Source: Mytilus galloprovincialis (taxonomy: Eukaryota > Mollusca > Bivalvia > Mytilida > Mytilidae). From it: a DNA stretch of 64,000 nucleotides. The stretch lies in NCBI RefSeq assembly GCF_965363235.1, contig NC_134841.1:61773078-61837077 (forward strand), given 5' to 3'. A model generated the notes under the pieces. It was not told the origin of the DNA and did no database searches. It saw only the letters and a program-made list of their open reading frames with translations. This document shows, piece by piece, positions 12,450-23,300 of the stretch. Made by a program: the position numbers and the translations under genes. Position 1 is the first letter of the stretch. Each line of letters opens with the position of its first letter.

Positions 12450-12887
12450 ATCATCGTTCCTAAAACTGTAAAAGCAACATTCCTAACTACTAATTTTCAG
12501 TTTTAAACCTTATGCTTTTGCGGTTTTAAATGGCTTTAACGGACAAATCAATATAGCATTTCAAAACATACAGAAGCTTTAATGTTTCTCTAAAACATGT
12601 CTCACAGATTTCTCATTTTCAAAATGTAAATCAAAATGTTTTGTTTTTTTTTTAGATTTGTTAATGTTAATGATTTTTAAAACAAAATGCCAACATGAAC
12701 ATTATCAGACGGTACAGCAGTACAGTTAAAAATGTTATTTTATATTTTGCAAGTTGAATGACGCCTTTTAAAGAACCATGTTTGATTGTAGAGAAATTCC
12801 CCCTATTCATACATTTTAAAATCTGGTATGTCATTTAGTTTAAACATATTTATTTATAGTGGCTGGGGAAATAAGTTATTGCAACTT

Positions 12888-13160
12888 CTATTAATCCCTT
12901 TCCACCTTGCGGGTGCGAGTGGTGCCTTGTAGCGGCATTAGCCTACTATTTTCGAAATATACAAATGTGTCTTTTACGTGCAAGAGATATGGCTCTCTCT
13001 TAACACGGGTCAGACATTTGTCGTCCCCTTCCGATGACCTATTATCGTTTCTCAAGACCATACTCGCAAATGATGTCAAGGGAGAGCCGATAAATCAATC
13101 CCTTAAATGTTCTCATCGGAGCGGGGAGCGAACCAGGAACTTTTGTGTTAGATCAAATCA
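12888..13160. repeat. Repeat with tRNA-like B-box
   Basis: A recognisable mussel repeat running from TCCCTTTCCACCTTGCGGG to GGAGCGGGGAGCGAACCAGG. Read on the minus strand, the end gives CCTGGTTCGCTCCCC, which matches an RNA polymerase III B-box. No complete cloverleaf could be drawn, so it is a tRNA-related repeat remnant rather than a tRNA gene. Confidence 0.5.
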
Positions 13161-13500
13161 GATTAGAATGTAAAACATAAAGTAATAACATCAGAATAAA
13201 AAAATATATAATACATCTTGAGATTTCTTCAATGTCCAGTTTGCAAATATAAAATATATAGCAATTAATTCTAACAAATGCATGTTCTAACTTCTTTTTT
13301 CATTGCAATTGTCCCGTGTCCTTATACTCTATATTATTCTATTTTTCTATCTTTGATTCTTCAAAACTGTTGTGTTTATCTCCACTACGTGTAATTAAAG
13401 AGCATACACAATGTTGCACACCTAAACAGGAAGACTCTTATGAACAACATCTTTTTACAGGCATATGAACATTCCCCTTGTCATCTCTTTAGTTACAAAA

Positions 13501-13620
13501 AGAAAGGGGTTTGACGACCTTGACTACCCATTTGGGTCTTTTATGGTCGGTAGCTACATAGAGGAAGGGGTTGACGACCTTGACTACCCATTTGGGTCTT
13601 GCATGGTCGGTAGCTACACA
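13501..13620 (+). repeat. Two-copy 60-bp tandem duplication
   Basis: Copies at 13501-13560 and 13561-13620 share GACGACCTTGACTACCCATT and TGGTCGGTAGCTACA with few mismatches. The period of 60 keeps the frame open across both, giving a repeated DDLDYPFGS peptide, but no gene context supports translation. Confidence 0.85.
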
Positions 13621-13741
13621 TTTTTGCAAATCATATTGTTGGTGCATATCACGTTGTTTCTTGCGTCGACTTTGTCTGAAAGCTGAAAGGGTTTATTGGA
13701 AAGGATGACATAAGTGTCATGATTTCGGGAAGTTCAAACTT

Positions 13742-14120
13742 ACTGTATGGTAATATTCATATGTCACATGACACCAAAAAGCTTTATGGTAATATTAATG
13801 TCACATGACACCAACATCTTTATGGTAATCTTCGTAAGTCACATGACATCAAAAAGCTTTATGGTAATATTCATGTCATATGACATCAAAAAGCTTTATG
13901 GTAATATTCATGTCATATGACATCAAAAAGCTTTATGGTAATATTCATGTCATATGACATCAAAAAGCTTTAAGGTAATATTCATGTCATATGACATCAA
14001 AAAGCTTTATGGTTATCTTCGTATGTCACATGACACCAACAAGCTTTGTAGTCATATTCATGCCACTCGACACCAAAAAGCTTTATGGTCATATTCATGT
14101 CACATGACACCAAAAAGCTT
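13742..14120 (+). repeat. Tandem array, about ten 37-bp units
   Basis: Units of about 37 bp contain GCTTTATGGTAATATTCATG followed by TCATATGACATCAAAAA. The four central copies are nearly identical and the outer ones diverge (ATATG to ACATG, ATC to ACC). Each unit holds the palindrome GTCATATGAC or a variant. The array ends about 70 bp before the first visible exon of gene A. Confidence 0.9.
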
Positions 14121-14192
14121 CAATTGATATTAATTCATTTTAATTTGGATAAATTTGATTGTGTTTCATATATTTCTTTCTTTAAATTTCAG

Positions 14193-14329
14193 TATTGGTA
14201 GTTATGGTTGGATATAACTGTAACGGGTATACATATCCAAGATTTGACACTCGACCACTAAACGTTACAGCTGTAGCCGGACAAATGAAAATTTTACCTT
14301 GTGCAGTTGAAAACCAACAGAATTATACG
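14193..14329 (+). CDS. Gene A exon: end of signal peptide, start of Ig1
   Basis: Acceptor TTTAAATTTCAG precedes it and donor GTAATA follows. It opens with a split codon (xTA), reads LVVMVGYNC, probably the tail of the signal peptide, and then TAVAGQMKILPC, the first Ig strands with the first conserved Cys. It ends in phase 0. The upstream exon with the start codon was not located. Confidence 0.8.
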
Positions 14330-17300
14330 GTAATATTTTTTTTAAAGATTACGTTGTCTTTTAATCAGATACGATATTTGACTTTGGAATTTCAAAAATG
14401 GCCGCATTTACCATAGAAACAGCAAAAATGTCAAAAGTTTTAAAATGCTTCAAATTTTAAGAAACTTGACCAAAATAGTAATTTGCATGTGTTGATGCGC
14501 TCTTTGACATTGGAATTTTCAAAATGGCTGCCGTTACCCTGGCAATGGGGAAGGGTGCGATCCGTTATTGCTAGTAATTACAAACTTAGTTTTAATTGGT
14601 ATACGAAGAGGAGGATGTACGGATTAATCAATGAGACACCAGCATATAGTATACTCATAATCATCATAATAATTAATCTGGGACTTAAACGGTGATTAAG
14701 CTTAATCGACTTGTAAGCTCGAAGAAATACATGTTACAGTACAGTGTTCCGACATTTCAAGATATATTTCACCGAGAAATTTTTTGTCAAACTCAAACAA
14801 GAATCATGAATATAATGAATAATTACAAATGTGTACTTCAAACGCTTTACATAGTAAGAAGAAAGTTTATCCTTGTTTAAGAACCACAATAATACTAATC
14901 TTATGCAGTTGCGCAGTAATATATAATCTTACAATTTAATTTGCACAAAATTACTATATCTGTTATATGTTAGGTCGCCTGGATGAATCCCAAGAAAATT
15001 TTAATATCTAAAGGTGATAGAAGATTAATGGACGATATACGGATGGATATAGATCGATCCACCATTCCTGACTGGAATCTCCTAATACGACAAGTACGAT
15101 ATAGCGACCATGGAATGTATACATGTACTCTCAACACTAAACCAGTTTTGGTAAAACGTATCTATTTAACAGTGTTAGGTATGTTACACATAACATCGCA
15201 AATATAGTACGCGTCAAGAAATAATCACATATAGGTTCAATTCCGACATGCGTCAGCATGCACGCATGATGATATAACCATGCACTATTTTATTCCTGAG
15301 CTGTATTTGGCAAATCATTTTGAATTTTGTATTTCAAATGCTCTTTAACTTCGTTATTTATTTGACCTTTTAAAAAGTTTTGTTTTATTCGAGCTCACCG
15401 ATAGTCTTTTGTAGAAGAAACGCGCGTGTAGCGTACACAATTCTAATCCTGGTGTTTGTGATGAGTTTATTGATAAGATATAAATAAAATGGTTAATAAT
15501 TTCTGATGCCTGAATTCTCTGTATCTATCAAGTGTATTAATAAAAGAAAAGCGAAAGATATGAGAAGAACATTCACACACTCAAGTCGAGCATAAACTGA
15601 AAACGTCATGGTTTAAAAAGAAAAAGTCAAACAGACAAACAATAGTACACAAAACACAACATAAAAGCTTAAGGCTGAGCAACGCAAATCTTTCAAAACT
15701 GGTGTTGATCTCAGGTGCCACTAATGGGTTTTCGTTACAGCGAGAAAAATTCCGCCTCTGGAGACGTTCTTCAGCTGGCCCCTAAACAAGAATGTGTGAC
15801 GTCATACTAAACTCCGAATATATATATATAAAAATGAACATAAATTAAAAATCATACAAGAATAACAAAGGTCAGAGGCTCCTGACTAGGGACAGGCGCA
15901 AAAAATGCGGCGGGGTTAAACATGTTTTTGGAGATCTCAACGACTCTTGCATTACCTCTAGCCAATGTAGAAAAAAACCCACAGTAATACGCACAGTAAA
16001 ACTCAGTTAAAAGAAGTCCCAGTCAGAATAGGTATCAAAAGAAACTAAACAAAACTAAACATGTCGAAATTCACATTTCTGACCCACAATGAGCATTTGT
16101 TTCTTTTTTCTCGTAAAATTGAAAGTCCACCAATATCCTCATTTATTTTGATGTTCGTTTCTTATGCTTGCATGGGATGAGCATGTTGGATAATAGGATT
16201 ATACCGCTCGCTTAACCTCCGTAAGGATTTTTTTCTTGAAGTCAACATCCCCTCGAAGTAATATGCATTCGAACAGCCAAACGGACGTTTTGTGTGAGAA
16301 CACGTTTGCAAATGACCAAAGGAACAATGATATTGACATTTCTTATATTCATATTATTTAACTACGGTATATTTTAAAACATTGTCATTTAAACAGTTGC
16401 TGTCGCTTTGCTGTGTGAATTTACGATATTTTATTGTTTATCAGTTTTAATCTAATTTATTTATATTATTTAACGTCTATGGCATAATGATTACACATCA
16501 GAATAAACTAATTTAATATTCAACCAGAGAACTCTTTTTGTCAGCAAACACTGTCAAACATTCAAACGTACTATCCATACTGATATGTGTCCACACTTGT
16601 TAAATATTCAAATACATATTTTTTTTTCTCTGACAGTACCACCAGACATCAACGAATACTGGTCGAGCCCTAATCAAATTGTACGAGAAGGCTCAACAAT
16701 TCAACTTACTTGTAATGCGACTGGAAAACCACAGCCAGAAATTTTGTGGTTTAGAAAAACTGTGTATAGTAAAATAGAGAAAAAAGAAGGTAAACATTGT
16801 AATTTATTGATTGTTGGTTGCCTAACGTCCAGTAAAAATAGAAGAAATAGGAAGAAAATACTGAGTAAAACAGAGAAAAGGGAGCAACACAAAGAGTAAA
16901 AATGAGAAAAATGAAACTAAGATTAATATTGTTTAGTTTCACAGATTTAGTAGGTTCAAGGAGAAATTCATTTATTTATTAATTTATAAAATATGGAACG
17001 ATTGGACATTAGTCAAGAATACATAGACAATAATATTGTATCGAATTGACATATCAACGATATAAGGAAAAGGCTTTGAGACAGGGAATCGCGAGGCTCT
17101 GTCGAGCATTTTCCCCCGGTTCAGGCCGAATCTTTATATCGTTGTTATGTCAAGTCAATATACTATATTTGTCTTTATACTACAATCTTGATAAAAATCA
17201 ATTATTTATTGTGTTATTGTTATTTATTTGATTTAAATATTAGGGAAATCACCTTTAAAAGGCCTCACATTGGCGGCGAAATATACAGCAATGAAATGTA

Positions 17301-20300
17301 CATTACCTGTTGACACCAATCTTTGGTGAACAAATTCGTTTGAGTCTGGTCTAAAATATCAACAATATCATAAAACATAATGAGTTATAGGTTTTAAATA
17401 AAAAAATATTAGCTATATAACTAACATAAGTGAACTGTTTCTCCAACATTTTTTTGAAGTAATATATATTAGATGCATACAATTTACTCTTATTCTTAAA
17501 AAAGTTCTATCGGAAGAATTCGGAATTATAAACAAAATGTTTCATGGTATTCTGCTTCAAACTTTAAAAGTAAACACTTTCCTTTGATTAACACGCGAAG
17601 CAATGAATGTGTTTTTAATTTGATAGATGCTTTTGTGCTTTTTTGAAAATTGTTAGTTTTATGATTGTAACACAGTGATGACTGCTGTACCCATATTTTG
17701 ACTATTTCATTTATTGTGTCTGTTTTGTTCACTCATCGTGGTAAACATAACAGATTTTGATAAGACTGTCGTAAAAGTGAGAGATTTAGCGCTATAAAAC
17801 CAGGTTCAATCCACCATTTTCTACATTTGAAACTGCCTGTACCAAGTCAGGAATATAACAGTTGTTGTCCATTCGTTTTATGTGTTTTGTTATTTAATTT
17901 TGCCGTGTGATAAGGGACTTTCCGATTGAATTTTCCTCGGATTTCAGTTTTTTTTGTGATTTTACTTTTTATTTACCTAAATATTGTTTGTAATCAGCCT
18001 TAGGTAACCCTGGAGAAATATTAGTGATACACAATATATCAAGAAACTGTGACGGAACATATGAATGTGTGGCATCTAACAGAATCGGGAATGATGTCTC
18101 CAAAGAAATATATGTTGATGTGCAGTGTATGTATAAAATATTGATAAGTATTGCTGAATAATAAAACCAATATGACATGAAATAAATGTCAACCAAACAT
18201 CATTCAAACAAAATGAACATGGTATGTAATATCAAAGATGTTATGGGCGGGAAAAGATAAAAAAAAAAAAAACTAGCTTTTAAAAGGGAGCAAAAAATTT
18301 GATATAAGAGGACAATACACGAATCAAGAGCAAAAAATAAATGCAGGCACATGGTCAATGTACCTCACGAAACAATGTGATGTATTCTTACATTATTTGA
18401 CTGTAGTGTAGTGAGAATAACTGACTACAGGATGATGAGTAAAGTAATAAATATTCAAGAGATTAGTGTTCTGAAATTGTAAAAGAGGATCAAGTTAACA
18501 TTATGTAATGTTAAATTCGATGCACCCGCTATCCATTGATTCAAATATGAATGACACAAAAAAAAAAAAAAAAAAACACTATACATATTTTTCACAATAG
18601 CAGGTCCGAATTCTATTTGCCTTTAACAGACGAGGATAATGAAAAACTAGAATCAAGAAGTATAGATATAAACACATTTTTGGTTTAAGCAAATCATGAA
18701 TATTAATTTTTTTATTCATATTAACTGATAAAATTTATAATTGAATATACTGTACCAAGTCAGGAATATGTCAGTTGTTATCCATTCGTTTGATGTGTTT
18801 GAGTTTTTGATTTTGCCATTTGATTATAAACTTTTGAATTTTGCTCGGAGTTCGATAATTTTTTATTTTTTTTTTAACTTTTTCTAGTATTTATATTTCG
18901 ATAACTAATTTGTCATGTTTCACGTTTCTGTCCTGTAGTTCCACCGGAGGTGCATCTTTTAAATAAGAAGATAAGTCAACGTGTAGGGAAAGAAACAATT
19001 TTATCGTGCATTATTTCTGCGTCACCGCAAGCAGTTGGAATATGGTACAAAGGAAAGACACCTGTTGAACAACGCTGGGACATACGGACAGAGATTTATG
19101 AAGACGACCCACATACTCTTACACTTAATTTAAGAATAATGAGCCTTGATGAAAAAGACTTTGGTCATTATACTTGTGAAGCATCAAATGAATTAGGTGG
19201 AGACAGTGAAACCATGTTTTTATACGGTATGTTTTCTAAAAATACTCATGACGAAAATCACCTGACAATGATGTTTGGGTTTCAATGAATGTAATATTTT
19301 TAAAACTTAAAAACTGCTACAATATAGTTAAAACTAAGGCTTTTCTACCCCAGGAATAGCTTACCTTAGCTGTATATGGCAAAACTTTTAGAAATTTTGT
19401 TCCTAAATGCTCTTCAACTTCGTACTTTAATTGGTCTTTTTAACTTTTGTTGGATTTGAGCGTCACTGATAAGTCTTTTGTAGACGAAACGCGCGCCTGG
19501 CGTAAATACAAAATTTAATCCTGGTTTCTATGATGAGGTTATCTGAATATCTCAAATTGGTAAAAAATAAATTAGAGCCTTTTATCACATATTGGTCTAA
19601 TAAATTAATATTATTTATAAAGAAAGCAAATTAGAGAATTTTCAAATCTCTCTTTTTAAATTAATAGACATATTTATAAATGTTAAAGACAGTCTTCTTG
19701 TAACAGTTGTTATAGCAGCTTTTACTTAGGGGGTTTCGTATTGACTGTAATGTTCTCATTTTATCTGACATAAATGAATTAGATTCGATGCAATAGTAGT
19801 TAAAGAGAGAGGCGAAAAATACCAAAGGAACATTTAAATTTAGAAGTCTAAAATAAACTGACAACGTCACGGCTAAAAAAAGAAAAAAGAAAAACAATAC
19901 AAGCAAAAGTACACAAAACAAAACATAGATAACCAAAGAATGAGCAACACAAACCCCATGTCCATATAATTCCCAAAAAACTATGTGGATAAAATGGAGC
20001 ATTTGGACTAAATCATGAACTTCACATTGGTATCATTTGGGCTTAAAATTTTGGAGACAAGATTACATTTTTGCTTATCAACTTTTTACCTAGTCGGGTA
20101 GATAACAAGTAAAATGTATCAATATAAATATTTGATATGAAAAATAAAGATATTTAATTAAAAAAAAACAACCTCCACAAAAGCGGGTCATTTAAAACCA
20201 TGCTAGCTTGAAAAGATTACAGTCTTTAACCCTTTGAGTGCCAAGCTTTTTATCTGGTGAGTGCCAGATGATATTCAGAAGATTTGTTTATCAGAGTGGT

Positions 20301-23300
20301 ATAGTGACGTCGTACGTAACAACCATTGTTTTACGTAACAGTATTGAAGGACTTTTGATGCGCAGTGCCTGCAACGTCGAAATTTATGGTTTTCATAGGA
20401 CATTCATCGCGAATAATTTTCAAATCCAAAACATGCATGCATTATTTCAATGTGTGTGGTTTATAATTGACGTTTTTTACGTGTCCTCGCTTATTTTTTT
20501 AAAAGAAAAACAGGGGAAAGAATTGCAAGTGTAAGTTTAAAGAAACGTGTCATTGCAAACTTAAGAAATATAGCAGGTAGTTGTATATCTTTGTTCTATT
20601 AGACAAATTGATTTTTATATTTAATTAGCGGTCATGTCTTTGTCAGATCCAGTATTCAAGTTCAAAGCACCACATTTAAAAAAATGGGTAGGGTGATTTT
20701 CCAATGTGTCATCAGCTGGCTCTTTACATGTAAAGATTCAATATCTTTATGGTCCGAGACCATTGATTTTCGTTGTTCTACAAATATAGTCCCTAGTGTT
20801 GACAGTGGGTTACTTGCCATTAATTTTTATAGCCCTTCCAAATTTATTTCTCCATGTTTAATGCCTCAAATTGCAAGTAGGTGGGTCAAATTAGACTGTT
20901 AAAAAATTTGGGTCCAGAATTTTAAAGGAAAGTAGTGATTTGGTCCAGCTGAAAAAGGTTTAAAATTAACACTTCGGAAGCTGTCAAAAGATTTCAAGAC
21001 GCCCTAAACATAAAATTGTCCATATTTTGAGTTAGAGCCGATGAAGTTTTCTATAATTTTGATATAATTTGTCCCAAAAATAGACAACACACTGTAAAAA
21101 TTGTAATTATTTGAGAAAGCGCAGGTGGGATTTTTTTATTTTCATCTATGTTCTAAAAGAAATGCATTACGAAATAATTGTGGTCTGACTCTCGGACCAT
21201 AATATAGTGATCAGTCTCTATACCGTAGCAGGCGTTCATGTATCAATACTTAAAATAAATAAAATTAAATATCTTGAAAATATATTTACAAGTAGGCCTA
21301 TTTCAAGTATATATAATTATATTTTTTTGCCATTACGTTGTCTTCTATTTTCTTCTCACACTTTATTGTTTTTGGCTGTTAATGTTACGAATAATTCATA
21401 TTGCAAAAACAAAGCACTGTTAATTCAACAATAAATGCGTGGATTCAGCTGACTCCTTCAATTCCTGTTACTGAAAACTTCGACTTTTTCATTTAAAAGT
21501 GTGTTTGTATGTAGTGAATTTCAAGTTTACTTCGGTACCAGTCTATACACATAGTCCGTTGACTATATTTCAGCACTCCGCAAAGCGACTCTTTTATTTT
21601 CAACCAGTGTATGATCGTTTACGGTGGTGAGACACTTTTTTCGTGGGCTTTAGACGGAAAAAAGTCCATAAGCAATTTGACCTTACGTTTTCAATTTGAC
21701 TATAAAAAATGTACTTACTCGATCAACATGATCAATGTGAAACCTATTATTATTTGAAACATACTTTAAAAATGTAGAATAAATGGGACCCCCATCCTTA
21801 AAAAAAACAAATTCCCGTAAACATCAGATAATGTATATCATAAGGAAGTACAACATATAAGATTCGAAAAGAATACGCAGGTCGTGCTTGAGATTTCGAA
21901 ATCAATAGTTTATTCTATGAATAAGTTTCTTAATTTAATAATTAGACTTAATACTTATCATATAATTAAATGGGATAACACAAGCGGTGCCAATTTTTCT
22001 GCACCAGATGGCATCATGCGAATGAATCATACTTGATTTTTTTTAGCAGTATGAAAAACAAGTCCACAATAAAACCTCTATATTTGTGATAAAAGTTTGT
22101 AAAAGTTTCTGTTAGTTTATGGTCAAGTTGAAATCCTCCATTAGAAAATTTTATGGACGCAATCACGAGTTAATTCACCATTACGGAATATCCGTTTCAC
22201 AGATGATATCGAATATCTTCCTAATGTCGTAACTAAACCCGTTTCCTTTCCATGAATTTCAAATTGACCTACCGAATTAGACTATTTACCGGGTTTGTAA
22301 AAACATGAGCGAACACGAGTGCCACATGTGGAGCAGGATCTGCTCATCCTTACGGAGCACCTGAGATCACACCAGTTTTTGGTGGGGTATGTGTGTTGCT
22401 AAGTCTTTAGTTTATAATGTTGTTTCTTGTGTACTTCCGTTTGTCTTTATTTCTTTTTTTAGCCATGGCGTTGTCGGTTTATTTTCTATCTATGAGTTTA
22501 AATGGTCTTTTGGTATCTTTCTCCCCTCCAGTTTTACGATAGTTTTATCAATTATTTGTATAGTATACTATACAAAAGTAATCCTTGGTTGAATTTGACC
22601 GTAAGTCGTACACACATTACATACTCCCTTTACTTCCTTGGAGTATACATGTACTTTGTCAAGTTCTAAATTCAAGTAACTAACATCATGCAGTATTGAT
22701 CCAGAAACTATCGTAACTGGTCGAAGTTGGTGTACATTTTTTAATTAAACAAGAATGAATTGTCACGCACGTGAGGGAATACGAAAACTTAAAAAAAATT
22801 TACTGCGATCACTGCAGGAAAAACTGTAGTATTATACCTGTTTATTTCTATAATTTTAAAAAGATTTTTATGAAACAAAAAAAGATAAAAATATTTATAA
22901 ATATATATTTTATTTCATTGTTGTACAATTTTCAATAAATTCAACATCTGCGTATTTCTTTTGTTGTTGGACTTGTTCTGTCATGTAAACGCCGATCAAC
23001 GGGGCGTGGCCGGCCATCTTGATTACGCTGTCAGTACATTGTGACGTCATCGCCTTTGTGATGCCGTTAACGATACAGAGAAAAAAACAAAGCCGATAAA
23101 TCGGCTCTCGGCACTTACGGAGGAAACTCTAAAAGCCGATATATCGGCTTCTGGCATAGTAAGGGTTAAAGGCTGTTAGATTTGAATTTAGGACTAGAAA
23201 CAATCATTGAGAACAACCTATTGGATGTACCTCAGTTTTAAATATTAGCACAGCTGTTTTGTAGTTTAACGTTGTACACGATAGTTTAGACAATATATAG

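Noticed and set aside
13465-13686. 73-codon frame with internal repeat and hydrophobic ends
   Set aside because: The 60-bp period explains the repeat; there is no promoter, splice or homology support.
13742-14120. CRISPR-like array
   Set aside because: Units are head to tail with no unique spacers, and the setting is a eukaryotic genome.
1855-23169. Assembly duplication as the source of the identical 2.9 kb copies
   Set aside because: Each copy ends exactly at TTAA with unrelated flanks on both sides, which fits transposition far better than a misassembly, though reads should confirm it.
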